A DNA stretch of 64,000 nucleotides from Erythrophleum ivorense (Eukaryota > Streptophyta > Magnoliopsida > Fabales > Fabaceae): positions 4,733,501 through 4,797,500 of the forward strand of contig JAIUCV010000011.1 in assembly GCA_026724425.1 (NCBI GenBank). The letters are read 5' to 3'. Position numbers and translations under genes: made by a program. Shown here one piece after another: positions 36,201 through 49,100 of this stretch. The first letter of the stretch is position 1, and each line of letters starts with the position of its first letter. Below the pieces are notes generated by a model. The model saw nothing but the letters and a program-made list of their open reading frames with translations. It did not search any database and was not told the origin of the DNA.

Positions 36201-38235
36201 AGCCTTTTAAGGTTTTGAAGCATATACTAAATTTCTCAATTTCACATTTTATGGTATATGGTATTTTCATAATAGGATGGTCTTTGAAAATCATCAAGCC
36301 AACCCCTATGTACGTGCTTCTCTTCTCTAGAAGAATGACTTCATAAGTCAAACTAGCTTGGCAATTGCTAAAAGGTGGAAAAACAAATTATACATAACCT
36401 TTGCTCTTTATAGACAGGTTTGTTCACTTCAGCACAAGATGGTCAATAATGTTGATATCTAATGGCAACTCTTGAAGACAGCAAACAAAGCTCTTTATTT
36501 ATATATGGATTTTAGATTAGCTGGTTTGGAAATGGGATTAGGAGGAAATGTTACAAGTGGGATGAAACCAATTTTTGGTAGCAATGTGGAGACGTGTTCA
36601 ATTTCTAGTCCAGTAGGATGTGAATGACACTCTAACCTCCTATCTTTTCCACTTTGCTTCTTAAATTGTCTTTAATTCTTTTGTTTATCACTTGTTTCTC
36701 ACCTTAGCTTACATTGCAACCATAATAAAAACCTTATTATTCATACATTGGCATTTAATTTTAAGTGGTAAACATGTAGATTGTAGCCAAATATGTAATA
36801 GTAAAGTTGGATTGGTTAGAATTTGAGAGTAATCACCTAATCTTAAACATTAGAGAGTAAAGTGACAAATACTAATTCATACGAGGGACTATCATTACAT
36901 TTTATTTTTGTTAAGTATAGTGCTATGGTACTTGTTGCATCGATGCAAGTAATATGACTTGGACAAATAGGATATTGATTTGTTATGATCTTCCTTGTAC
37001 TTAGTGATCTACATAGTTCTATTTGTTTCTTTTCATTAGCCTTCTCTTGGAGTCTTTATTTTTATTTTATTTTGCCTAGGAATGCAAAAGCTTTAAGTGT
37101 GAAGGAATTGATAAATTCTATTTTTATATATTTTATTTCTCTTAAATTGGATATTTTGATGATGGATTATGGCTTAATGGATTTAATCAGGTGAGATTTG
37201 ATTTTATTAGTTATTTTTGCACTTTAGAAATTAATTTGCAAAATTTTTGGATTTTAATGTATGAATTTCTTTTAAATAAGTTTGTGAATATTCTTCCTTA
37301 TTTTTTTCTTTTTTCTCTTTCATTCTTTTCGTGTAGAGTTTGGGCAAATAAAATCTAAATGTTGGAGAAAAATTTGGAAAATGATGAGGATTGGAGGAAG
37401 CACGCATCAAAAAGCACTATCATTCATTTTCATTTCGCAGAGCTTTCATAGCCGTGTATTCTCACTATTATTTTTTCATTTATTCTCCTCCAATGAGAGT
37501 TTGATAATATCATGTAGCTAGTTTGAGATGAGGGCTTTGGGTGAAGATTTGAATCCAAGACATATGTTCCATGAATTAACTAAATTTCTTTCCCTAAGGT
37601 TTTTTGTTTTATCTAAATCACACTAAAAATTATTGATAAAGGCTTTTGAAATGGATATAGGTTTGCAACTATTGGCAAGAGACATTCACATCATGTCTGC
37701 GAAATTTTTCTCATCACAAATCTACATGTTAGAAGATTCAGAATAGGAGGTTTTGATCAAACACTGCAAGCAAGAGGTGTTGATGCTTTCACCACACAAC
37801 ATTTGGGTATCAAAAAATATCTAATGGATAAAAAATTTAGTATTGACAATAAATTACACAAAGGCCATAGGGATATATATGTAATTTAGTGTGTGTGTAT
37901 TTTGCTATATTATTGTCTATTGTTTTGAGAGACCTAAAATTTATACAATCTACTTTAAGGAAAAAAAGTAAACGTTCTTTGTTGAAATGAAAAGATGTAC
38001 TGAATGCTAATTTATTTTACAACATAGAGTTACAATTACACTTAGTTTAATTAAAATATTTTTGATATTTCTTTCTTATATAATATAAAAAATATTAATT
38101 TTTTTGTCTAAAATATTAAATATATATTTGACTAATACAAAATAGTTATTTTTTAAATTTAAAATAAAATAAAATTATGATTTTCAATACAAAATAAAAT
38201 AAAAATTAAATAAATTACTTTACTCACTCTTAAAA
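36201..38235. other. Intergenic AT-rich stretch
   Basis: No gene supported. The ORF at 36985-37194 is a hydrophobic chance frame. Part of 36201-36700 may continue the LINE relic, but I see no conserved block. Confidence 0.35.
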
Positions 38236-38239
38236 GATG

Positions 38240-38490
38240 CTTAAATTACACCATTCTTCTTTTATTATCAAAATATACACACCTTCTAATAAAACTATAA
38301 GATGACAAAATATCTTTAAGGATATTTCTTTTATTAAAAATATAATTTATTGTAAAATATATTTCTTCAACTTTTATTTCAATAACCTTTATTTTACATT
38401 TTAAAACATATATTTAATTTATTTTTAATTTTAAAAGTATTATTTTATATTAATTAAATATATATTTAATACTTGTTATATTATATATAT
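38240..38490. repeat. Dispersed AT-rich repeat, copy 2
   Basis: Diverged copy of 12605-12905, same orientation and same order of short blocks ('gcttaaattacaccattctt', 'atttcttttattaaaaatata', then an AT-rich tail). Confidence 0.45.
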
Positions 38491-40063
38491 ATACATATAT
38501 AAAAGGTTAGTTTGATTAGAATATTTTATTTTTTGTTTCATGATAAGTTAATGTAATATATCTTTAAATAAATAAAAAATGTGTAACATTCTAGAGAGAG
38601 AAAGAGAGAGAGTAATTTGAGACCAGATGAAAAATCATTACCCAAGCAGACTGTTATGAAATTTTTTTAGAAATATATTTATTTTATTAATATTCCCACT
38701 GGGACCAATTTTGACGGCCGAAATTTATTTATTTTCCAAACGGCGTCTTCTATAGGGATCACTTACAAGGAAAACAACAGCTTTTGATCGTGTGCGTGTG
38801 TTTTTTTTTTTGACAACTTTAGCTTAGAAGAATTGATTTGTTTTTTTTTTAATTTAGGCGTGTGTCGTTTGTGAAAGCACAGATGCTCAAATCACTGAGC
38901 GTGTGTCGTCATCTGAGACGCGCATGCACAATCACTCCTACAATTTTCATTTCCCGATAAGGATAACACGTAGGGGCTTGAAATTGCACAAAGTTAAATT
39001 TCGTCTAATCCCAATCTGCCACGTATCCCCTTCCTTTCTGTGTTTCGTTTCCTTCCTCCTTTAGCCGAAAGCGAAGAGAGATGATGCAAAGAAAGAAAAT
39101 AAGAAGAGAGGGCGGTGCAGTGCGGATGACGTGCGGGGGTTGATTTTTCCAGCTTCTTCTTCCTTTTCTCGTTTTTCCTAATATTTTAGCATATCACCAT
39201 TCTATTTGTTCTTCTTGATGTGTTTTTTTTTGTGGGTTGTACTGCATATAATGATCATTTAGAAATTAACGTGGTAATGTTGAGATTGTAAGTTGCTATA
39301 TATCAATGGATAAAAATTCGTTGCAGTAGTGTTCAAACTATGCTTATTTTTTAAGAATGATGAGTGCTAATTTTGTTTTATAATTTTTTTTTGAAAATTA
39401 TGAGTGTTAATTATTGTTTAAGGAGTTTTGAGTGTTAAACTGGTTTTATAAATTGTTGGCCGTATTAGAAATTTGTTAGAAAATTTTATAGTATTCAAAA
39501 TTTGTTAGAAATTATTTAGTATTTTAAGAAAGTTTAAGTTATGTAATTAATTGTAGTTATGGAATTTATTGCATATTCTTATGGTTTAATTTAATGTTGA
39601 TATCGACACGGCACTGACTAAAAATGTTGTCGTAAAAATTATCCAAAGGCCCCAACGACCTGCACTGTGGCATCTCCCAACGCTTATTAACATTGCTATC
39701 ATCAAGCGATTTGAAAATATTACATCCTGAATGATCGACACTTTTATAAATTTTGCTACTTAATTCGGTTACAATTTTAACTAACAGTGGATCAATTTTT
39801 TTAACTCATTTAAAAATTTGTCCCCCATAATCTTTATAAATGCATATGTATCATACTAAAATAAATTTGACACCATGAGGACCAGAGATATATTGCCAAG
39901 TGTCCAACTAATATTGGTTCATATATATATATGTATAAAAGATATTTGAGATATTTAAAAAAAAATCCTCTGTTATGACTTATGACGGCAGAGCCGGCAG
40001 ACAAGCTTCGCATGAGCCGGCGGCACAAAAACGTGTCAATAAATTAGAAACTGAGCAAAGAAA
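38491..40063. other. Intergenic stretch upstream of the bZIP pseudogene
   Basis: No coding region. GCCACGTATCC at 39018-39028 and GATGACGTGC at 39125-39134 carry ACGT cores and may be remains of promoter elements. A purine-rich patch lies at 39068-39125. Confidence 0.35.
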
Positions 40064-40531
40064 ATGAAAAAAGAAAAAAAGGCCGCCAGTCACATTAGAG
40101 AGTACACAGTACACACAGTCAGTTCATGTCGTCTCTATACACCATGCCATCTGTCCCTCTTCCTCCTCTTTCTCTCTCCGTTTGAGGCCCTTCTTCCTTC
40201 GAATGTTGCCTTACTCTGTTCCTCTTTAATTCCACTTCTGCTTCTGCTTCACTCTCTCTCGCCTTTCAATTTCAGGTACATGTGCACATGGTTCTTTTTT
40301 TTTTTTCCCCCTTTCTTTGATTCGAAATTTTACTTCTTTTTTCATCCCTTGATGTGATTCTCTCATTCAGATACAAGCATGCGTGTCACAGCAAAGGCTT
40401 TATCACTGTTAAGTGTTAACTTCATCAATTTTTTTGAATTCAAATTGCCCATGGCTGTAAACCATATCTGATCATTTTCTCTGTTTCATCAACTTCGTCC
40501 GGGAATTGCTATAAATCTAAGAAGTTTTAGA
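40064..40531 (+). promoter_or_regulatory. 5' leader of the bZIP pseudogene
   Basis: A CT-rich leader with a donor-like TTTCAG|GTACATG at 40270-40282, and an acceptor-like GTTTTAG ending at 40530, one base before the ATG at 40532. A leader intron is thus possible. Transcription of the locus is not proven. Confidence 0.35.
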
Positions 40532-42454
40532 ATGGTGGTTTCTGAGACAGAGCAAGAAGAATCCACAATTTCTCCGCTGAGGAAACACAATTCAATTCTC
40601 TCGCTCACCTTCGATGAAATCCCATACAAGAGAGGGATGAGCTTTGGATCCATAAGCATGGACGAATTCCTCACTAGCATCTGGAATTATGAAGATAATA
40701 ACAAAGTCCCATCACAATCAGAAATCCCCCATGATGATTCTGCTTAAAAAGACAAAAGTGTAGTACACAAATCAGAACCAACCATTCCCCAACAAGCCCC
40801 GTTCTCTGTTCCTCCTCTGATTTGCGAGAAAACGGTGGTGAAGTTTGGCCTGAGATCCGTAAAGTTCAACCTCAACAAAACGAAGCCAATGAAATTACAA
40901 AGAATGAGACTCTCAAAAAGGAACAAACATTTGGGGAAATGACCTTGGAGAATTTCCTGATAAAAGCTGGGGTAGCGCATGCCATTATTCAATTCTTCAT
41001 CTCCTGAGCCATTTCAGAATCAAACCAGATTGGGGCCTGCAATTGCAATGGGATTAGGGTTGTGTACCCAGAAAATTAATGTGGGGAATGGAATTGCAGG
41101 ATCCCCAGTGATGTCGCAGAGGAATAACTATAGTGGAGTTCGGAAATGGGAGAGCAAGGAGACAAGTGGGGTTAGTGGTAGGAAGAGGATAATTGATGGA
41201 CCCCCAGAACAATTGGTGGAGCGTAGGCATTGCAGAATGTTGAAAAATCGAGAATCAGCCACGCGTTCTCGTGCCAGGAGACAGGTAGCCTCAAACGCAT
41301 ATTCTCTTCAGTATTGGAAGGATGTGCTTGAGAGAGAAAAAAGAGGTGGGTTCAGATTCTCTCTAGTATGAGAGGGAATCTGGATTCCAAAGATGGTCAC
41401 TTTAAGATTTTACTTGAAGGATGGTAAGTAGTTCTTGGTTGTTGGCTTTGTTCCTGGAAAGGATTCAAATGAGCCAATATATTTTTGAATGTTGATTTTC
41501 TTACTAGACTATTATTTAAGACTATGCTTCACAGTCCATCTAGTCAATTTTGCTTTTATTAATTCCATCTAAGATATTTGAAGTTTTTAGGGGCAAAAAT
41601 TGCTAGAAGTGGGAATTTGTTAAGCGTAACGTTCATTCTCAAGGACCCATTGATTAACCATTGAGTGGTTTATTCAGAGACATTCTCAGGTACAATGCTC
41701 ACCGAAGATGCATCGATGAATTTTGCCAACTAAAAAGCTGAAACACAGTTAAATAGGAGGTTCGTGACTTTGTGAATCTCACTACTTGAAACACATTTTT
41801 GCATAGGAGTTACACGAGTTGGGAAAAGAAAGAGACGAGAATGGAATCTAAAATATCAAGTTTATATTAATTTTAAGGACTGAAGTTGATGACATACGAT
41901 GTGAGGTATTAATTCATTAACATCTATATAAATGTTATTGTCTGCCATTTGGGCTTCCTTTTCCTTACGTCAAAATCTTATATTGCAGGCATATCCGGTG
42001 GAGTTAGAGGGAAAGCAAACTCAACTTAGAAAAGAAAACTATCAGCTTCAACAAATTCTGGTGCGCGCATATTAAATTATTGACCAGGAACAGAGAAAGT
42101 TTGCTTTTCTTACTCCCTCTTCTCTCTTTTTGTGGGGGGGATTGATGTTTTGACAAAAATTTACTTGATTTAAATGTGGAATAGGCTGAAATTGAACAAT
42201 GGAGAAAATAAGAGGTGAGCGACCCAAAGTTGCTTTTTTTTTTTTTTCCTTCTTCTTCTTTTGGATGCTCAAATTCAACTAGGCAGAGCTAGTAGCAATA
42301 CTGTTATGTTGTATTTAAACAGGTTGCTCAGAGAAAGCATACAACAAAAGCCCCGATAAGGGCAGAAAAGCTCAAGGCAATGAGGAGGGTAATGAGTGCA
42401 GCATGGGGAATGAAAGTGAACCACAAAGGATTAGAAAAATTTAGCATAGCATGA
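40532..42454 (+). pseudogene. ABI5/AREB-type (group A) bZIP transcription factor pseudogene
   Basis: All family parts can be read in order: the C1-type block SLTFDEIPYKRG...GSISMDEFLTSIWN (near 40600-40690), a second block with EVWPEIRKV (40843-40869), a third block GEMTLENFLIKAGVA (40936-40980), the basic region NRESATRSRARRQ with N-x7-R (41243-41284), the start of the leucine zipper in exon 2 (41989-42060), a short exon 3 (42185-42214) and a C-terminal exon (42323-42454) with ...KLKAMRRVMS... . Coding is broken by a TAA at 40745-40747, frame changes near 40835 and 40978 and a TAA in exon 3 (42209-42211) that looks like CAA to TAA. Splice sites remain good. Functional relatives bind ABRE elements and mediate ABA responses in seed; this copy should not give that protein. 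Confidence 0.8.
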
Positions 42455-45199
42455 GCTTATGCAGAAAAATACTGTGTCCGTTAGATAGGCTAGCTTCAGG
42501 TGCCTATTATAATGTTCAATTTACTTAGAGCCGCTTGGCTTATTAGAAAGTAGATGATGTCTCTGTATCTTCATGATAGTTGTAAATGTACATTTCTAGT
42601 ACTAATACTTTATGGTTAAAATGATTATCCTTCTCAAAGTTGTCATATATATATATATATATATATATTGTTTCGTAAATCTATCTTATATAATAAAATT
42701 CAGTTTTTTAACATTGTTTTTAAGTTGTTCACACATGGGAAGATTTTTTTTTCTTTTGGTATGTTTTTCTTTTTTTATTTCTTAAATTTTTAAACACTAC
42801 ATGTATTGTACATAGGGTGAGCCTTAGTTACATTAATTTTTGAATTAAAATATATTTGTTTTTTAATGTTATTTAACTTTCTTGATATTTTATATATTTT
42901 GCAAGAATCATCACTTTAATTTACTTTGTGATAATGAAATTAACTTTTTGCTTAACATAAAATTATAGTTCTAATTTTAATATATAAAAGTAAAGACAAT
43001 TAAATAAATCTTAAGTTCTAACATGAGATTGTAATTCATTTTTAATATGGTAGTAAAACTAATCAAGTAATTTCATTTTTCAAAGGAACATATATTATGC
43101 ATAGAGTTAATTTTATTAACAAAAAATAAATTAAAAAAGTTTTTATAGTATATATCAAGTGTTAAGAAAGTCAAATTATATTTTTGAATACAAAAAGAAT
43201 ATTGTATATAATAAAAAATAATAATATAATTTATTATATATATATATATATCAGCTTAGCTTCACAAACTTTAAATTTTCTCTAACTATCTTTTAAGGTT
43301 TGTGTATGATAATATTATTATCAAAGTAATTAAAAATAAATTAATTTGCTTGATTCAACTGGTTGGGCAGAAAACAAAACCCTAATTCGGTTCAAACACT
43401 CTTTTGAATTAATATTTTTAAAAATCAATTTTGATCAAGAATCGAGTTTGACCGATCGATTTTAGGCCAAAACCAATGCAAATAAATTGGGTTAAACTAA
43501 TCTATTTTAAGGATTTTCCAAATTTAGCAGCTGGATTTGAACTTGTGTGTCCCTGCATCCAAAAGGTTCATGCGCCATTTAGCTTTGTTGAATTCGAACT
43601 TTCAAAATACTCATGCGCCATTTAACCTGTGACAATTTTTCATTTTGTATATGTAAACTTATATATATATATATATATATATTATCATATAGGTTACTGG
43701 CTTTTTCCTATGAAAATAGGAACATCCAGTCTCGAATCCACGTAAGTTGGTTTCCAAAACACACACACACACACACACCATGTGAGTTGCATAATACCTT
43801 GTGTATATATGTGTAAAATTTTTTATAAATAGATTATTTAATGAATTGTTGACATTTAAAAAAAAGTAATAATAAAAAATTAATATATTAAATAATTAAT
43901 TTTTATAATATCTTAGTTTCAGTACTTATTTTAATATATTAATATTTAATGATTATATTTATTAATATATAAGTTATTTTAGACTAAAATTTTAAAATTA
44001 AAAAGTCAATTGAATTTAACTATCATATTATATTTGATTTATTTTTATACATGATTAGTAATAAAATATTTTAAGTTTTATTAATATTTATTTATTATTA
44101 CTTTCGGTTTCATATATAAGAGATTTTTTTAAAATTTAATTTAGTTTAAAATATAAAAAATAAACTACTAATATCTAGTATATTAATTATAGTATTTTAA
44201 TTATACTTTCTATTAAATGAGTATTTCAAATTATGAATAGTATCTGTCATTAATTTTAAAAAAAAAGTACACATATTAAATAGGGACATTCTTAAAAAAT
44301 AAGTTTGATTTGGGGCAAAATAAAAAGATTAATTATTTTTAACTAACTTTTTAAATTTTTGTGAATTAATTATTTATTGTTTATATATAAGATCAAAGAT
44401 AATATTATTTATGATACTAAATTTTTAATACTAATATATATTTATTTAATTATTATCAATTTGACCACGATCTAACTAATAAGTTGTGAATTAATATTTT
44501 CACCGATTTAATGACTGATTTAATTTTAAAAATATTGATTATTATATTTTATTTATCAAGAATCTTGAGACAATTAAGTTTAAATTTTCTATAGCAATGC
44601 GATTTTGACCCATTTAAATATAAAATTATTATCAAATCAATCATCTAAAGTTACACAGGCTTAATGTTATATTGGCTTACCACGTCTATTTTGAGGACTG
44701 TACTAGTTTATTTCGTTCCAATTTATTTATTTTTATTCAGTCTTTATAAAATTTGTTTATAAACGTCTTGTATTTTGAGCATGGTTTCCTACATTATCCT
44801 TTTAGCCGTACAATACTCCAAATTAATTTTTTCTTCCTCCTCTTTGAGAGTTACATAATAATTATATTGGTATAACTATTTTTGAGTATGTACAAAAAAA
44901 TTTCACATTTTTCATATCATATTTTTTTTTGTAAGTAAAATTAACTTCCTTAATTTTGTAAGTTAATATATATATTTTAATACCAATACAAGATGTCTCA
45001 CTTGACCCAAAAAAAGAAAAATTGTTTCATAATCGCTAACCCTTCTTCTTATCAAATACAAATCCATCTAAAACTTGTGTAATAAAAATACTCAAATCTC
45101 TCGTTAAATCGCAGTTTTTGACTTCGCAGGTAATAGTAATTCTAGTCAACTACATGTATACCCGTCAGTGTACGCAACTACGCGTATACGAAAACTGCC
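42455..45199. other. Intergenic AT-rich stretch
   Basis: Several AT microsatellites (42645-42668, 43232-43250, 43661-43681) and a (CA)n run at 43759-43779. The string TCATGCGCCATTTA occurs twice (about 43569 and 43611). No ORF with motif. Probably old repeat debris. Confidence 0.45.
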
Positions 45200-46109
45200 C
45201 TGTTCATCATCCTCCCGCGTTATATTTTCCCCCCCTCTCGCCTAGCTTTTTTATTCGGTGCGATGATTTGATTCTGATCTGCAGCTGATCTCGTTAAATT
45301 CCCGGTACTATTTACCTCTGAGTTCTCGAATTCTGACTTATCATTTGCTTTCTCAGCTTAATTCCTTGAATTGATCTGGTTACTAGTAAGGATTTTACCT
45401 TCTCACCTAGGGTTTACGATCTTTGGCTCGTCAAGTCTAAATTTGTTTTGTTGTTCGAACACTTGATTCTATCGGTTATCCTTAATTCAGCTTTTGGGAT
45501 ACTGTGGATTTATAGTTCCCAGCGTTAAGGTTGTTTGTGCATATTTTTTAATGCATTTACTGTCTTGAGTTATTGGGAGAACGGAAATTTTTTTTTTGGT
45601 TTTTCATTTTATTCTACTCGTCTTTCCTGGGCTATTGGATGTTCTGCCTGTAGTTTTATTCATCCTGTCAATTTGGCACTTGAATTTTTATGGAATTAGT
45701 GATTAGTAATGTTCAATGGGGGTATAACGTGTGTATGATAATCCTGCTAGATCATTTGGTAAAAGTAAGACAAAATAAGAATAAAAATTTAAGCTCATGC
45801 TCATTCTGGAAAATTGAGAAATGTGTCTTGCTACACATCCCTGGAAATTGGTATAGTGCCGTAGTTCGTTCATCTTCATTAAGTATTTTTTTTAAAGAAA
45901 ATTTGTTGTACCTTCTCTAGCTATTGCCATTGTTGCCATCACGTGTTTCTACGCTGATGCATTTAGAGAATGCACAATAGAGCACTTACCATTTTTCCCC
46001 CTGATGTGTTGAATTGAGTGCAGAAGTCCGGAATTTTAATTTGACTTTGGGTGAATAAGACAGACATTCATTCACCTGTCTTGGAAGCTTTAGTAAGGAG
46101 AACAGCTTA
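45200..46109 (+). promoter_or_regulatory. Promoter/5' leader and leader intron of the large nuclear protein gene
   Basis: Leader exon about 45230-45303, with donor CCCG|GTACTA at 45304. The leader intron runs to an acceptor TGAGTGCAG ending at 46023. The remaining leader (46024-46109) precedes the ATG at 46110. A short TATATTTT near 45220 may be the core promoter. The start of transcription is estimated. Confidence 0.5.
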
Positions 46110-49100
46110 ATGCTGAGTTCTGGGAATAACTTAAGCAGCAGCAGTGGGATAACGTCATCAGATATGCCACCCTTGCCTCAGTGCTTGCCACTAGATCCAA
46201 TTACATTAGGCAATCAAAGATATATTCGCTCAGGAGAGCTGAGGAAGGTTCTAGGTGTCCCCTTGGGCAGTACTTCAGAAAACCATTCTCTTGGTGTTCC
46301 ACATCCAAAACCCGTAGCTTCAGTAGCCTCAGGGGAGCTAAAGCACTTCAAAGAAAGTGTACAAGATACCTCCAGAAAGGCGAGGTATATGTTTGCCATT
46401 CCATCCTAGATTCCACTAGTATGTTCTTGAATGTTGATAATATTTTCTTGATGCTTGGTCTTTCTGACATTTGTAAACTATGACCTTGGATAACAGTGTG
46501 ATACTTTTCACATTGTTGCTATCTGTAATAGAAGTGTATGTTTGATGTGTAAATTGCTAACCTATAATTTTCAGAGAGTATTTTCATTTTGGTGTCCTAA
46601 TATAAATGTAATTTGTGTCAATCAGGGATAGAGCGAAAATGTTGAGGGAATCTATATGTAAATTGGATAAGTTTAGGGAGGCATTAAGCTCAAAGAAGCG
46701 GCAAAGAACTGATTTATCAGTGGAAAGGGGAGGTGGAGTAAACTTAACAAAGATGGGTAGCCAGCTTCACAGAAATTCTAGTGATATTCTGACTCAAAAA
46801 TCAGAAGCCAAAGCCTCAAGTTCTGCATTGAACAAGCGGATTCGAACATCAGTGGCAGATATGCGGGTGTGTATCTGTAATATGCTGTTGTTAACTGGGA
46901 GAAGATATCTATTGTTTATGCTCCTATGGTTCTAGCCTTATCCTTTTGTGCAAGATGCTATATCCACATCATCGTTTTGTTCTCTAAATTGTTAAAGCCT
47001 TTTTACATCCATTATGTGGCTAAGAATTGTTTCCATTCCATCTCGGTTAGTGAATTTCACTGCTTGCATTTTGATGCACACAGTCCACCTTTCATGCTAC
47101 TTTTCATCCAGAAAAAAAAAGAGTAGTTTTCAAGCTGCTTAAGCCTCTAGGATGAGATAATTTAGAATTTTTTTCTTCTTAATCTCTACCTCTAAGTGAA
47201 GTTTTAGTGACACTTGTGACAGGTTTTAAAATTGGGCATATAATTGTTTTATCCAATTTCTTCTTTATGATTGTGTTCACTTTGTAATGTTCCCAGGCAG
47301 AAAGTAGGTCTGCTGCCACTATGAGGCAGCAGATGGTCCCAGACAAGGATGGTAATCTGATTCAGACACTTGGTGGGGGCTCTGTCCGAACTGAAGAGAA
47401 AACTCGCAGATTACTTGCTGGAGGTGAAGGGTTGGATCATAAAATAAAGAAGAAAAGGTCTGTTGGAGCTGTAGGTAACAGAGTTATAAGTGGCGACAGA
47501 GATGTAAAACGATCTACTCTTACTAAGACGAGTTCAGATTTAAAGTTGCGGTTTTATGATCCTCAGGGTTTCAGGTCATTTGATTTTTTTTTTTTTCACT
47601 AACTGCCAGATTTATTTTATAAGTCACTAAGTGTAATGTTTGTTATAGCTGAGGAGTGATTTGGAGGCCTTTTAGAACATGCTAAGGATTATATATGTGA
47701 TGGCTATTGGCAGAGTTACTAAAATGGAAATTTTGAAGAGGACATGAACATTTGGAGAATGAGGGAATAAAGAGTGGTTAATTAAGTCAGTATGTGGTTA
47801 ATATGTTTTATCAATATTATTTGCCAACATCTTTGAATGTATGGGTAATTATACATTTATACATATGTGCAATTATTTTCTGTTATGATCTTATTTCTTA
47901 ATGGTTACTGTTCTCCTTAGGGCCCTTATGTTCCTGAGGATTTCTTTTTAGTAGTTTCCCCCAGTTTTTTTTTTTTTTCCTGCATTTGTGGGTGACATCT
48001 TTTCACCATGCCACGCTCCCATTATAAGTTGCTTAATATTGATACCAGTGGTCATTGCATGTCTGGTTCCTACTGTATAAAAAAGTTTGCATTCTTCTCT
48101 TTCCAATCAAGCAGAGGTGAAATCTGTAGTTATTGCATGTTGAGTTTTACTTTTATCTGAAACCCTATGAAACCCTGTTTTAGGGGTCTTGATAAAACCC
48201 TGATGCATGTTCCTTCTGTGTACTTTATTTACTATGTGGTGATAGCTGAAAGTGAACTTTCAGCAATGTAATCCGCACAATGCGAATGAGCCCTATGATG
48301 AGTAGCCTATACCAAGGGGTAAGTTGACATAGTTAAATAAGTAATAAATTTCAGACACAGGTGCTTTTGATAAACACATTTTCTCTTCAGAATTGGGTTA
48401 AAATTAGTTCTTAAAAACTTTGCCAAACTCTCAAGAATTAGTGTTGGGACCTAAGTCTATTTTGAGCCTTAAAAAACCTGCAGGTTTGAATTATATTGAT
48501 TCCTCAATTGACTAGTCATATTTCATTTTGCATTAGGTAAAATCTTTTTTTGATTTTCATAGCTCGTTCTTTTTCTTTTTCATTCTATCGTTTTTTTAAG
48601 CAATTTATTCATCCCCTTGGAGGTTCTGTTGTTTACTTTCACTTTGGTGACTCATTGAATTCTAGTTAGTCAGGTGAATAGGTGATTGAAAAATGCTTCA
48701 ACATAATTCTAACTGTTGGAGAAGAACAGAATAGTCAAACAAAATCAAACTAATATGCTTTTTCAACTTGTAGATTGAAGTCTATTCCTGGAGTTAGTGG
48801 AATCAACAAGTCTGAGGGTTCTTCAGAGCCTACTAATTCAGGTGTGCGTTCAACAATTGGGACTGAGCAAGAGGGTGCCTCTCTTCACAGGGACAGCATG
48901 GCTACCCTAGAGCATAGAGCTCTAGCAAAAGGAAACAACAGGTTCTAACATATCTTGATTGGGCTTGGCCTTAATATATTTCTACAGCCTAGATGCTAAA
49001 TAAGGACATAGAGCTAGCTAACTTTGTAGACTGGCCCTTGCATATTACATGTTTGATATTTGTACGTGTTGATCATTGTTTATGAAGTTACTTAATGTTA

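Noticed and set aside
43500..43640. tRNA-like 'ttcgaactt' strings
   Set aside because: No cloverleaf with acceptor stem could be drawn; more likely debris of a repeat.
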